Shown here: one piece after another, positions 7,882-16,713 of the stretch
Position numbering within the stretch: the first letter of the stretch is position 1
Layout: each line of letters opens with the position of its first letter
From: Isoptericola croceus
GTDB lineage: Bacteria > Actinomycetota > Actinomycetes > Actinomycetales > Cellulomonadaceae
Assembly: GCF_029382255.1 (NCBI RefSeq)
Contig: NZ_JARLLG010000004.1
Span: forward strand, 186,001-250,000
Direction: 5' to 3'
DNA: 64,000 bases
Program-made: the position numbers and the translations under genes
Notes under the pieces: model-generated
The model's input: the letters and a program-made list of their open reading frames with translations, nothing else
Databases searched by the model: none
What the model was told of the DNA's origin: nothing

Positions 7882-8528
7882 CCCTGAACTGGATCATCGA
7901 CAACGCCGCCCGCATCGGCGAGCTCACCGCGTGGCACGCCGCGCTCAGCGTCGTCCCCACGGTGCTCGGGCTTCTCGTCGCCATCCCGCTCGGGTGGTGG
8001 GCGTCCCGCTCGCCGCGCATCTATCCCCTCGTCATCGGCACGTCGGGTCTGCTCTACACGATCCCGTCGATTGCGCTGTTCGTCCTCCTGCCCAAGGTCC
8101 TCGGCACCCGGATCCTCGACCCGCTCAACGTCGTCGTCGCGCTGACCCTCTACAGCATCGCGCTGCTGGTCCGGGTCATCGCCGACGGCCTGGCGTCGGT
8201 CCCGCACGACACGGTCCAAGCCGCGACGGCGATGGGCTACCGCCCGTGGCAACGGCTCCTGCACGTGGAGCTGCCCGTGGCCGTACCGGCGATCGGCGGC
8301 GGCCTGCGCGTGGCGGTCGTCTCGAACGTGAGCATCGTGACGATGGCGGCCCTGCTCGGCATCCCGCAGCTCGGGTCACTCTTCACGCAGGGCTTCTCGC
8401 TGCGGCTGACCCTTCCGATCGTCGTCGGGATCGTGCTGTGCCTGGTGCTGTCGGTGGTCCTGGACGTCCTCGTCCACGCGGCCACCCGCGCCCTGACCCC
8501 GTGGCAGCAGAAGGCGGAGACGGCATGA
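7878..8528 (+). CDS. ABC transporter permease, OpuCB/ProW type
   Basis: A 216-residue polytopic permease with five or six hydrophobic segments. The cytoplasmic EAA-like loop that docks onto the ATPase reads AATAMGYRPWQRLLHVELP. The ATG overlaps the upstream stop, and the stop overlaps the second permease start. Two permeases encoded as separate proteins, one ATPase and one binding protein is the OpuC layout. GTG is used as the first codon (position 7878). Confidence 0.85.
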   Translation: MTLNWIIDNAARIGELTAWHAALSVVPTVLGLLVAIPLGWWASRSPRIYPLVIGTSGLLYTIPSIALFVLLPKVLGTRILDPLNVVVALTLYSIALLVRVIADGLASVPHDTVQAATAMGYRPWQRLLHVELPVAVPAIGGGLRVAVVSNVSIVTMAALLGIPQLGSLFTQGFSLRLTLPIVVGIVLCLVLSVVLDVLVHAATRALTPWQQKAETA

Positions 8529-9277
8529 GCATCCTCGACTGGTTCCTCGACCCCGCCCAGTGGGCGGGCGCGGACTCGATCCCGGTCCAGGTCGGTTACC
8601 ACCTCCTGTACTCGGGCACCGCCCTCCTCGTCGCGCTCGCGATCGCCGTCCCGCTGGGCGTCTACATCGGTTACACCGGGCGCGGGGAGCTCCTCGTCGC
8701 CGGCGCCGCCAACGCACTCCGGGCGCTGCCGACGTTCGGCCTGCTCGTCCTCGTCGTCATGCTGGTCGCGCCGCTCGTCGGCTCCCGGCTCGCGTTCGTC
8801 GGGCCGACCATCGTCGTCCTCGTCCTGCTCGCGGTGCCGCCGATCCTGTCGGGGACCGTGGCGGGGATCCAGGGCGCCGACCCGGGCGCCGTCGGCGCGG
8901 CCCGTGCGACGGGCTACACGCGCCCGCAGATCCTGTGGCACGTCCAAGTCCCCTGCGCGCTGCCCCTGTTCCTGTCCGGGATCCGCAATGCGACGCTGCA
9001 GATCGTCTCCACCGCCACCGTCGCGGCCTACGTCTCCCTCAAGGGCCTCGGCCGCTACATCATCGACGGCCGCGCGTCCTCCGACTACACGCAGATGGCC
9101 GCCGGCGCCGTGCTCGTCGCCGTCGTCGCCCTCGTGCTCGAGCTGGCGTTCCTCGGCCTGGGGCGCGCCGTCGTCTCACCGGGCCTGACCAGGAACCCCC
9201 TCCCCACCTGCCGGCGGACCAGGACCGTCCGCCCGGATCTCGTTCCCCCCTCCACCCCCCGAAAGGCAGCATCATGA
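8525..9277 (+). CDS. ABC transporter permease, OpuCD/ProW type
   Basis: A 250-residue second permease of the same transporter. I start at the ATG at 8525, which overlaps the preceding stop as ATGA. Several transmembrane segments are followed by the EAA loop ARATGYTRPQILWHVQVP. The C terminus has a polar extension of about 35 residues (PGLTRNPLPTCRR onward) beyond the last helix, encoded just before the binding-protein gene; this tail is longer than usual and may be unimportant. It pairs with the permease encoded at 7878-8528. Confidence 0.85.
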   Translation: MSILDWFLDPAQWAGADSIPVQVGYHLLYSGTALLVALAIAVPLGVYIGYTGRGELLVAGAANALRALPTFGLLVLVVMLVAPLVGSRLAFVGPTIVVLVLLAVPPILSGTVAGIQGADPGAVGAARATGYTRPQILWHVQVPCALPLFLSGIRNATLQIVSTATVAAYVSLKGLGRYIIDGRASSDYTQMAAGAVLVAVVALVLELAFLGLGRAVVSPGLTRNPLPTCRRTRTVRPDLVPPSTPRKAAS

Positions 9278-10194
9278 AGCGAATCTCCGCCCGTCACGGC
9301 CTGGCGGGCCTCACCGGCATCGCCGTGCTCGCCCTCACCGCCTGCGCAGCCGGCGACCCGCTCAGTGCGGACGCTGCCGACGACGCAGGCTCGGGTTCGG
9401 GAGTCGTCATCGGCTCCGCGGACTTCTCCGAGAGCCAGCTGCTCGCGACCATCTACTCCCTCGCCCTCCAGGATGCTGGCGTCGAGGTCGAGGAGAAGTT
9501 CAACATCGGCAGCCGCGAGGTGTACATCGCCGCGGTGCAGGACGGCTCGATCGACCTGGTCCCGGACTACGCCGGCGCCCTGCTCAAGTACCTCGACGCC
9601 GAGTCCACCGTGAGCAGCACCGAGGACGTGATCGCCGAGCTCGGCGAGGTCCTGCCCGACGACCTCGTCATGCTCGAGGCCTCCGCCGCGCAGGACAAGG
9701 ATGTGCTCGCCGTGACGCGGGAGACCGCCGAGAAGTACGGCCTCGAGACCATCTCCGACCTGCAGCCGGTGGCCGGCGAGATCTCCCTCGGCGGGCCGCC
9801 GGAGTGGAAGACGCGCGTCAACGGTGTCGTCGGTCTCGAGGAGGTGTACGGCCTGACGTTCAAGGAGTTCGTCAGCCTGGACGCCGGCGGCCCGCTCACC
9901 ATGGCGGCCCTGACCTCCGGGCAGGTCCAGGCGGCCGACGTCTTCAGCACGGATCCCGCGATCGCCGAGAACGACCTCGTGTCGCTCGAGGACGACAAGT
10001 TCCTGTTCGCCGCCGAGAACATCCTGCCCGTCGTGCGCGCGGACAAGGTGAGCGACACGATCACCGAGGTACTGAACAACGTGTCCGCCGCCCTGACCAC
10101 GGAGGACCTGATCGCGATGAACGGGCGCGCCGCCACCGGCGAGTCCCTCGAGAACATCGCGACCGACTGGCTGACCGAGGCCGGCGTGCTCTGA
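9274..10194 (+). CDS. Substrate-binding lipoprotein, OpuCC/ProX type
   Basis: A 306-residue exported binding protein. The N terminus is a lipoprotein signal: positive residues, a hydrophobic core and the lipobox Leu-Thr-Ala-Cys with Cys24. The mature part begins with VVIGSADFSESQLLATIYS, the usual start of OpuAC/OpuBC-type binding domains, and includes VPDYAGALLKYL. A GAAAGG Shine-Dalgarno precedes the ATG, which overlaps the permease stop. The ligand is unknown; the operon suggests histidine, urocanate or a betaine. Confidence 0.88.
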   Translation: MKRISARHGLAGLTGIAVLALTACAAGDPLSADAADDAGSGSGVVIGSADFSESQLLATIYSLALQDAGVEVEEKFNIGSREVYIAAVQDGSIDLVPDYAGALLKYLDAESTVSSTEDVIAELGEVLPDDLVMLEASAAQDKDVLAVTRETAEKYGLETISDLQPVAGEISLGGPPEWKTRVNGVVGLEEVYGLTFKEFVSLDAGGPLTMAALTSGQVQAADVFSTDPAIAENDLVSLEDDKFLFAAENILPVVRADKVSDTITEVLNNVSAALTTEDLIAMNGRAATGESLENIATDWLTEAGVL

Positions 10195-10275
10195 CGGGCC
10201 ATCCACGGGCTCTGAACGGGCCCTGAGCCGACCCGCATGGCGACCGTAGACCACCGAACGAAGCAAGGAAGACGC

Positions 10276-11934
10276 ATGTCACGGCAGACCCTGATCCGCG
10301 CTCCCCGCGGCACGGCGCTGACGGCCAAGAGCTGGCAGACCGAAGCCCCGCTGAGGATGCTCCTGAACAACCTCGACCCCGAGGTGGCTGAGCACCCGGA
10401 AGACCTCGTCGTCTACGGCGGCACCGGGCGGGCAGCGCGGAGCTGGGAGGCGTTCGACGCGATCGTGCGGACGCTGACCAGCCTCGAGGCCGACGAGACC
10501 CTGCTCGTCCAGTCGGGCAAGCCGGTCGGGGTGTTCCGCACCCACGAGTGGGCGCCCCGCGTGCTCATCGCCAACTCCAACCTCGTCGGGGACTGGGCCA
10601 CCTGGCCCGAGTTCCGGCGCCTGGAGGCCGAGGGGCTGACGATGTACGGCCAGATGACTGCGGGCTCGTGGATCTACATCGGCACCCAGGGCATCCTCCA
10701 GGGCACGTACGAGACGTTCGCCGCGGTCGCGCGCAAGCGTTTTGGCGGCACGCTGGCCGGCACCCTCACCCTGACCGGGGGCTGCGGTGGCATGGGCGGC
10801 GCCCAGCCGCTCTCGGTCACGCTCAACGGCGGCGCCGTGCTGATCGTGGACGTCGACGAGACGCGGCTCGCCCGTCGCGTCGAGCACGGCTACCTCGACG
10901 AGTACACCGCCGACCTGGACACCGCCCTGGAGCGGGTCCTCGCCGCGCGGGCCGAGCGCCGGCCGCTGTCGGTGGGTCTCGTCGGCAACGCCGCGACCGT
11001 CTTCGCCGAGATCCTTGCCCGCGGGGTGCCCGTCGACGTCGTCACCGATCAGACGAGCGCGCACGACCCCCTCAGCTACCTGCCCGAGGGCCTCTCGGTC
11101 GAGGAATGGGAGGAGGCCGCCCAGGCGGACCCGGCCGCGTTCACCGAGCGCGCCCGAGCGTCGATGGCGGCGCAGGTCGCGGCCATGGTCGGCTTCCAGG
11201 ACGCGGGCGCCGAGGTGTTCGACTACGGCAACTCGCTGCGTACGGAGGCCCAGCTCGGCGGGTACGAGCGTGCCTTCGAGTTCCCCGGGTTCGTCCCCGC
11301 CTACATCCGCCCGCTCTTCGCCGAGGGCAAGGGTCCGTTCCGGTGGGCGGCGCTGTCGGGCGACCCTGCGGACATCGCCGCCACCGACCGTGCCGTGCTC
11401 GAGCTCTTTCCCGGCGACGAGCACCTGCGGCGGTGGATCCTCGCCGCCCAGGAGAAGGTCCAGTTTCAGGGGCTGCCGGCCCGCATCTGCTGGCTCGGCT
11501 ACAAGGAGCGGCATCTCGCCGGGCTGCGGTTCAACGAGATGGTCGCGTCCGGAGAGCTCAGCGCCCCTGTCGCCATCGGGCGCGACCATCTCGACTCCGG
11601 GTCCGTGGCCTCCCCGTACCGGGAGACCGAGGCGATGGCGGACGGGTCGGACGCGATCGCGGACTGGCCGTTGCTCAACGCCCTGCTCAACACCGCAAGC
11701 GGTGCGACGTGGGTCTCGATCCACCACGGCGGCGGCGTCGGGATCGGCCGGTCGATCCACGCCGGTCAGGTGATCGTCGCCGACGGCACCGAGCTGGCTG
11801 CGCAGAAGCTCGAGCGCGTCCTCGTCAACGACCCGGGCACCGGCGTCATGCGGCATGTCGACGCCGGGTACGAGCGGGCCGCGGACGTGGCCCGGGAGCG
11901 CGGGATGCGCGTCCCGATGTGGGAGACGGAGTGA
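10276..11934 (+). CDS. hutU: Urocanate hydratase (urocanase)
   Basis: A 552-residue cytosolic NAD+-dependent enzyme converting urocanate to 4-imidazolone-5-propionate. The ATG at 10276 has the Shine-Dalgarno AAGGAAGA, so I reject the GTG/ATG alternatives upstream near 10237. The N terminus [20 protein letters not shown] is diagnostic. The NAD-binding loop is [14 protein letters not shown] (about residue 165-180), and the active-site cysteine lies in [14 protein letters not shown]. Length and motifs are complete. It is followed by the M20 amidohydrolase gene with a GTGA overlap. Confidence 0.97.
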   Translation: MSRQTLIRAPRGTALTAKSWQTEAPLRMLLNNLDPEVAEHPEDLVVYGGTGRAARSWEAFDAIVRTLTSLEADETLLVQSGKPVGVFRTHEWAPRVLIANSNLVGDWATWPEFRRLEAEGLTMYGQMTAGSWIYIGTQGILQGTYETFAAVARKRFGGTLAGTLTLTGGCGGMGGAQPLSVTLNGGAVLIVDVDETRLARRVEHGYLDEYTADLDTALERVLAARAERRPLSVGLVGNAATVFAEILARGVPVDVVTDQTSAHDPLSYLPEGLSVEEWEEAAQADPAAFTERARASMAAQVAAMVGFQDAGAEVFDYGNSLRTEAQLGGYERAFEFPGFVPAYIRPLFAEGKGPFRWAALSGDPADIAATDRAVLELFPGDEHLRRWILAAQEKVQFQGLPARICWLGYKERHLAGLRFNEMVASGELSAPVAIGRDHLDSGSVASPYRETEAMADGSDAIADWPLLNALLNTASGATWVSIHHGGGVGIGRSIHAGQVIVADGTELAAQKLERVLVNDPGTGVMRHVDAGYERAADVARERGMRVPMWETE

Positions 11935-13157
11935 CGGGCGGCGTGGGCGCGCACGAGGCCCTCACGGTCACCGGGCTGCTGGCGGAGATTGCCGAGATCG
12001 GGCGCGACCCTGTGCGCGGCGGCTACTCCCGGCACGTCTTCGACGACGGCGACCGCGCGCTGCGCGAATGGTTCACGGCGCGCGCGACGGGCCTCGGGCT
12101 CGACGTCGTCCCGGACGCAGACGGCAACCTCTGGGCGTGGTGGGGCACACCTGGTCCTGACAGCGTCGTGACCGGCAGCCACCTGGACTCCGTGCCCGGC
12201 GGCGGTGCGTACGACGGGCCGCTGGGGGTGGCGAGCGCGCTCGCAGCCGTCGCGCGGCTCAAGGCCCGGGGACATACCCCGACCCGGCCGCTCGCGGTCG
12301 TGGTCTTCGCCGAGGAGGAGGGGTCCCGGTTCGGGGTCGCGTGCCTCGGTTCGGGGCTGCTGACCGGCGCGGTGGACCCCGACCAGGCCCGCGGGCTGAG
12401 GGACGCTGCCGGCACCCCCCTCGCGGAGGTCTGGGCCGCGAACGGGCTCGACCCGCAGCGGCTCGGCCCCGACGAGCAGGCCCTGGGGCGGATCGGCTGC
12501 TTCGTCGAGCTGCACGTGGAGCAGGGCGTCGACCTCGTGCACCGGGGCGTCCCGGTCGCGCTCGCCACGGCGATCCTGGCGCACGGCCGGTGGTGCGTCC
12601 GCGCCGTCGGGCAGGGTAACCACGCCGGGGCCACGCCGATGGACGCCCGCCACGACCCCGTCGTCGTCGCCGCCAAGTCGGTCCTCGCCGCGCGCGAGGC
12701 CGCCCTGGCGAGGCCCGGCGCGCGGGCCACGGTGGGCCGCGTGTCCGTGGTTCCCGGCGGGACCAACGTCATCGCGTCCGTCGCGGAGACCTACCTCGAC
12801 GTCCGCGCCGCGGACGACGAAACCGTGCGCGCGGTCGTCGCCGGGATCACCGACGTGGTGCGGGCCGCGGCGGAGGCCGAAGGGTGCACCGTGGAGGTCG
12901 TGGAAGAATCCTTCGCGCCGGCCGTCGTCTTCGACGCCGGCCTGCGCGACCGGCTCGCCGCCGTGCTGGGCGGCCCGCCGGCCATCCCGACGGGGGCCGG
13001 CCACGACGCCGGAGTCCTCGCCGCGCACGTGCCGACGGCCATGCTGTTCGTCCGCAACCCGACCGGCATCTCGCACGCACCGGAGGAGAGCGCCGCCGCG
13101 GAGGACTGCGAGCGCGGCGTCGATGCCCTCGTCCGCGTCCTGGAGGAGCTGGTGTGA
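11931..13157 (+). CDS. M20 family amidohydrolase (allantoate amidohydrolase-like), probable HutG substitute
   Basis: A 408-residue metallohydrolase of the M20 allantoate amidohydrolase/N-carbamoylase branch. The metal-site motifs are TGSHLDSVP and [30 protein letters not shown] and SHAPEE. The start is the GTG overlapping the hutU stop; a second GTG four codons downstream is possible. The pathway needs an enzyme to turn N-formylglutamate (made by HutF) into glutamate and formate, and no HutG is visible. The position between hutU and hutF suggests this protein does it. That is inference; hydrolysis of another N-substituted amino acid is the alternative. Confidence 0.85.
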   Translation: MTGGVGAHEALTVTGLLAEIAEIGRDPVRGGYSRHVFDDGDRALREWFTARATGLGLDVVPDADGNLWAWWGTPGPDSVVTGSHLDSVPGGGAYDGPLGVASALAAVARLKARGHTPTRPLAVVVFAEEEGSRFGVACLGSGLLTGAVDPDQARGLRDAAGTPLAEVWAANGLDPQRLGPDEQALGRIGCFVELHVEQGVDLVHRGVPVALATAILAHGRWCVRAVGQGNHAGATPMDARHDPVVVAAKSVLAAREAALARPGARATVGRVSVVPGGTNVIASVAETYLDVRAADDETVRAVVAGITDVVRAAAEAEGCTVEVVEESFAPAVVFDAGLRDRLAAVLGGPPAIPTGAGHDAGVLAAHVPTAMLFVRNPTGISHAPEESAAAEDCERGVDALVRVLEELV

Positions 13158-14467
13158 GCGTGACCTGGTGCCGCCGGGCGCTCGTCGGAGGGCGGTTCGA
13201 GGAAGGGGTCCGGATCGAGGCGGACGCCTCCGGGCGGGTGACGCGCCTGACGGCCGGCGCCGGCGGCGACGACGCCGGCCTGCGGCTGGGCACCGTCGTG
13301 CCCGGCTTCGGCAACGCCCACTCCCACCTGTTCCACCGGGCGCTGCGGGGACGCACGCACGCCGACGGCGGGGACTTCTGGAGCTGGCGCGAGCAGATGT
13401 ACGCCGTGGCGGGCACCCTCGACCCTGACCGGTACCGCGCCCTCGCCGTCGCCGTCTTCGCGGAGATGCGCGCCGCCGGGTACACCGCTGTCGGTGAGTT
13501 CCACTACGTGCACCACCGCCCCGACGGCACGCCCTACCCCGACCACGAGATGGAGCTGGCGCTCGCGGACGCGTCCGAGGAGGCAGGCATCCGGCTGACC
13601 CTCCTGGACACGTGCTACCTGCGCGGTGGGCTGGACCGGCCGCTGGAGCCGGGCCAGCGCCGCTTCGGCGACGGGTCCGCCGCGGCGTGGCTCGAGCGCT
13701 GGCACCGCCTCCGCGATCGCCTCGGCGACCGCCGGCTCGTCACCCTGGGCGCCGCCGTCCACAGCGTTCGCGCCGTGACCGAGGCGGACGTCGCTACCAT
13801 CGTCGCGGGGCTCCCCGCCGGGACCCCGCTGCACGCCCACGTCTCCGAGCAGCCCCTCGAGAACGAGGAGTGTCTCGCCCGGACCGGCCTGACACCCACG
13901 GGCCTCCTCGCCCGCGCCGGCGCGCTGGGCTCACGCCTCACCGCGGTCCACGCCACGCACCTCACCGACACCGACGTCGCCCTGCTCGGTGGCGCCGGGG
14001 TGAGCGTCGCGCTCTGCCCGACCACCGAGGCGGACCTCGCCGACGGCATCGGCCCGGCCCGCACCCTCGCCGGCGCCGGCGTCCGGGTGGCGATCGGCTC
14101 GGACCAGAACGCCGTTATCGACCCGCTCCTCGAGCTGCGCGCCGCCGAGGCGCACGAGCGGCTCGCCTCTGGCCGGCGCGGCGTCTTCGACCCGGCCGAC
14201 CTCTGGCTGATGGGGACCGCGCACGGCTACACCTCGCTCGGTCTGGGCGACCCGCGCGCCGTCCCCGGGCTGGCCGTCGGGGACCACTGCGACCTTGTCG
14301 AGCTCGACGACGCCTCACCCCGCACGGTCGGGTCGCGGCCCGACCAGCTCGTGCTCACGGCGACGGCCGCGGACGTGCGGACCGTCGTCGTCGGTGGCCG
14401 GGTGCGGCCGGCTCCCGACGTGGCTGCGCTGCTCGCGGGCGCTCTGGAGAGGGTGAGCACGTCGTGA
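13154..14467 (+). CDS. hutF: Formimidoylglutamate deiminase
   Basis: A 437-residue amidohydrolase-superfamily enzyme that removes ammonia from N-formimino-L-glutamate to give N-formyl-L-glutamate. Metal ligands are seen in [24 protein letters not shown] and GSDQNA. The segment [17 protein letters not shown] is characteristic of HutF. The GTG start overlaps the preceding stop and the stop overlaps the hutI start, both as GTGA. Its presence shows that the five-step, formylglutamate branch of histidine breakdown is used here. Confidence 0.93.
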   Translation: MSVTWCRRALVGGRFEEGVRIEADASGRVTRLTAGAGGDDAGLRLGTVVPGFGNAHSHLFHRALRGRTHADGGDFWSWREQMYAVAGTLDPDRYRALAVAVFAEMRAAGYTAVGEFHYVHHRPDGTPYPDHEMELALADASEEAGIRLTLLDTCYLRGGLDRPLEPGQRRFGDGSAAAWLERWHRLRDRLGDRRLVTLGAAVHSVRAVTEADVATIVAGLPAGTPLHAHVSEQPLENEECLARTGLTPTGLLARAGALGSRLTAVHATHLTDTDVALLGGAGVSVALCPTTEADLADGIGPARTLAGAGVRVAIGSDQNAVIDPLLELRAAEAHERLASGRRGVFDPADLWLMGTAHGYTSLGLGDPRAVPGLAVGDHCDLVELDDASPRTVGSRPDQLVLTATAADVRTVVVGGRVRPAPDVAALLAGALERVSTS

Positions 14468-15654
14468 CCGCGCACCTCGTCACAGGCATCGGTCAGCTCG
14501 TCACGAACGACCCCGCCGCGGGCGACGGGCCTCTCGGCGTGGTCACGGAAGCCGCCGTGGTCGTCGAGGACGGGCGGGTGGCGTGGGTCGGTGCCGCCCG
14601 CGGGGCGCCCGCGGCCGACAGGGTCACCGACATCGGCGGTGCGTGCGTGCTGCCCGGGTTCGTCGACAGCCACAGCCACATCGTCTTCGCCGGGGACCGC
14701 ACCGCCGAGTTCGAGGCACGGATGGAGGGCCGGGCCTACTCCGCGGGCGGCATCCGCACGACCGTCGCGGCCACCCGGGCCGCCGACGACGCCGCGCTGG
14801 CCGCGCGGGGTCGCCGGCTCGTGGGCGAGATGCTCGCCCAGGGCACGACGACGCTCGAGGTCAAGAGTGGCTACGGGCTCACGGTGGCCGACGAGGAGCG
14901 GATCCTCGCGGTGGCCGCCGGGCTCACGGACGAGGTCACCTTCCTCGGCGCGCACGTCGTGCCGGCGGAGTACGCCGGACGGACCGACGACTACGTCGAC
15001 CTCGTGGTGGGGGAGATGCTGGACGCCTGCGCGCCGCACGCGCGGTGGGTGGACGTCTTCTGCGAGGAGGGCGCGTTCGACGTCTCGCAGAGCCGCCGGA
15101 TCCTCGAGGCCGGTGCGGGCCGGGGTCTCGGCGTGCGCGTCCACGCTGCACAGCTCGGCCCCAGCGCCGGGGTGGCGATGGCAGTCGAGCTGGACGCCGC
15201 GAGCGTCGACCACTGCACCTTCCTCTCGGGGGCCGACGTCGAGCTCCTTGCCGCCTCGCGCACCGTCGCGACCCTCCTGCCCGGGGCCGAGTTCTCCACG
15301 CGCCAGCCCTACCCGGACGCCCGCATGCTGCTGGATGCCGGGGCGACGGTCGCGCTCGCGACCGACTGCAACCCGGGCTCGTCGTTCACGAGCTCGATGC
15401 CCTTCTGCGTCGCCATGGCCGTGCGGGAGATGGGCATGACGCCCGCCGAGGCGGTGTGGGCCGCGACCGCGGGCGGCGCGCGGGCACTGCGTCGCGACGA
15501 CGTCGGCCGGCTGGTGCCCGGCGCGAGGGCGGACCTCGTCGAGCTCGACGCGCCGTCCTACGTCCACCTCGCCTACCGGCCGGGCGTGCCGCTCGCCCGA
15601 CGCGTCTGGAGGGCCGGAGCGGTGGTCGCCGGACCGGCCGCGGTGCGCGGGTAG
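14464..15654 (+). CDS. hutI: Imidazolonepropionase
   Basis: A 396-residue amidohydrolase opening the imidazolone ring of 4-imidazolone-5-propionate to N-formimino-L-glutamate. Features are [17 protein letters not shown] (metal His pair), [33 protein letters not shown] and ATDCNPGSS. These are in the family order and the length is normal. GTG start overlapping hutF. It is the last gene of the hut operon; decayed DNA follows directly. Confidence 0.95.
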   Translation: MTAHLVTGIGQLVTNDPAAGDGPLGVVTEAAVVVEDGRVAWVGAARGAPAADRVTDIGGACVLPGFVDSHSHIVFAGDRTAEFEARMEGRAYSAGGIRTTVAATRAADDAALAARGRRLVGEMLAQGTTTLEVKSGYGLTVADEERILAVAAGLTDEVTFLGAHVVPAEYAGRTDDYVDLVVGEMLDACAPHARWVDVFCEEGAFDVSQSRRILEAGAGRGLGVRVHAAQLGPSAGVAMAVELDAASVDHCTFLSGADVELLAASRTVATLLPGAEFSTRQPYPDARMLLDAGATVALATDCNPGSSFTSSMPFCVAMAVREMGMTPAEAVWAATAGGARALRRDDVGRLVPGARADLVELDAPSYVHLAYRPGVPLARRVWRAGAVVAGPAAVRG

Positions 15655-15734
15655 CACCCCGCTGCAGGTCGCGACGCTCCCTGCTGCCAACGCCGTGCGC
15701 GGGCTGGATCGTGTTGGCCGTTGCCGATGGCGCC

Positions 15735-15862
15735 GGCACCTCGGCTGCGGCGGGCGGCGGCTGTTCGAGGGTGGCGACGCGCCGGCCGCGCTGCGGTTGG
15801 CGGACACGGTCACCACCTCGACAGGTGTCATCATCGCGACGTACCAGCGCTCCGAGGACTGA
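15735..15862 (+). pseudogene. C-terminal remnant of a dihydrofolate-reductase-fold (RibD C-like) protein
   Basis: A short frame ending at the TGA at 15860-15862 reads CGGRRLFEGGDAP, ALRLADTVTTSTGVIIATY. This is the last strand-helix-strand unit of DHFR-fold RibD C-terminal proteins (GGxxLF, LxL..S.xxxxGVV). No upstream part of the domain is present. Such genes often neighbour YCII-domain genes, and a truncated YCII gene follows 14 bp later, so both are probably pieces of one lost chromosomal operon. Confidence 0.55.
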
Positions 15863-15876
15863 GCGGGAGGCAACCG

Positions 15877-16050
15877 ATGAGACAGTACCTGCTGAGCATC
15901 TACCAGCCCGAGGGGCCACCGCCCGCGGACGTCGACCTGGAGCGGGTGATGCGCGAGCTCGATAAGCTGAACGCTGAGATGAAGACCGCCGGTGCGTGGG
16001 TGTTCGCGGGAGGGCTGCACGAGCGGAGCACCGCGACGGTGCTCCGGCCG
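15877..16050 (+). pseudogene. Truncated YCII-domain (DGPF) protein
   Basis: The ATG at 15877 is preceded by GGGAGG. The first 58 codons (MRQYLLSIYQPEGPPP, LNAEMKTAGAWVFAGGLH, STATVLRP) match the N-terminal half of actinobacterial YCII/DGPF-domain proteins, small ferredoxin-like proteins often linked with ECF sigma factors. Where the family continues with a TDGPFxExKE stretch, the sequence instead becomes tyrosine-integrase sequence. The gene has been cut by a recombination or deletion. Confidence 0.7.
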
Positions 16051-16403
16051 AGCGGCGGCCAAGGCCGGCGCCGACTGGAAGGAGACCGGGTACGTGTTCA
16101 CCACGACGCTCGGTACTCCGCTCGAAGCGGCGAACGTCCGGCGCGGGTTCCGGTAGGCGCTCAAGCTGGTGCCCTCGGTCAACCCGGCCGACTGGACCCC
16201 GCGCGAACTGCGGCACTCGTTCGTCTCGCTCATGTCAGCCGGGGGAGCGGCAGTCGAGCAGATCTCCCACCTCGTCGGCCACTCGGACACCTCGACGACG
16301 GAGCTGACTACCGCCACGAGCTCCGGCATTTGATCCACACCGGGCCACGTTCATGAACGAGTTCGCCTCGGTCGCCGACGTCCGCCCCGACTGGCACATG
16401 GAC
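16050..16403 (+). pseudogene. Tyrosine recombinase (integrase) C-terminal remnant
   Basis: Pieces of a phage-type integrase: GADWKETGYVFTTTLGTPLE, then a TAG stop at 16154, then ALKLVPSVNPADWTPRELRH and QISHLVGHSDTSTTEL. A frameshift near 16300 follows, then YRHELRHLIHTG. The ELRHSFVS (box II Arg/His) and LVGH motifs place it in the catalytic domain, but the N-terminal half is missing and the nucleophile Tyr lies after the shift. It lies about 100 bp left of att copy 2, the usual place for an integrase beside its att site. Confidence 0.8.
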
Positions 16404-16458
16404 CCCCTCTTCAAGCTTCCGGGGGACCCGCCGATACGCCCGCGTCCGGACCCGCAAG

Positions 16459-16477
16459 CCAGCAGTTACGCCAGCAG
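16459..16477. repeat. 19-bp arm-type motif, left of att copy 2
   Basis: CCAGCAGTTACGCCAGCAG, two bases different from the 3761 copy, 28 bp before the att copy 2 repeat. Confidence 0.55.
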
Positions 16478-16504
16478 AGGCCAGTTCGACGCCGGATTGC
16501 AAAG

Positions 16505-16599
16505 CGAAAGGCCCTCCGAACCGAGCGTTTCCGCTGGTCAGAGGGCCTTTCGGCTGGTCGGGGTGACAGGATCTGAACCTGCGACCTCTTCGTCCCGAA
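16505..16599 (-). repeat. Truncated tRNA-Pro 3' end plus terminator (att copy 2)
   Basis: A second 95-bp copy of the tRNA-Pro 3' end. The segment 16558-16599 matches the intact tRNA over 42 bp with one substitution (ATCTGA for ATTTGA in the T loop). The terminator hairpin arms are at 16505-16516 and 16541-16552. It shares an extra upstream GCAAAG with copy 1 that the intact locus lacks. Confidence 0.85.
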
Positions 16600-16687
16600 G
16601 CGACTGTGACGGGCCGGAACAGGGTCTGAACGGCGGTTTCGCGCTCGTGGGTGTCCGGAGACGTCCGCGTGGTGTCGCACCAGTAGT

Positions 16688-16706
16688 ACAGCAGTTGGTG
16701 CAGCAG
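16688..16706. repeat. 19-bp arm-type motif, right of att copy 2
   Basis: ACAGCAGTTGGTGCAGCAG, a more diverged copy 89 bp to the right of att copy 2. It resembles the copy left of the intact tRNA (18892) more than the ones near 3.8 kb, as expected if both belong to the same element. Confidence 0.5.
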
Positions 16707-16713
16707 GAGTCAC

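Noticed and set aside
10548-11930. A long plus-strand ORF starting within hutU
   Set aside because: It is out of frame with the urocanase and reads as Arg/Pro/Gly-rich shadow sequence typical of GC-rich DNA; only the part from 11931 on is real (the M20 enzyme).
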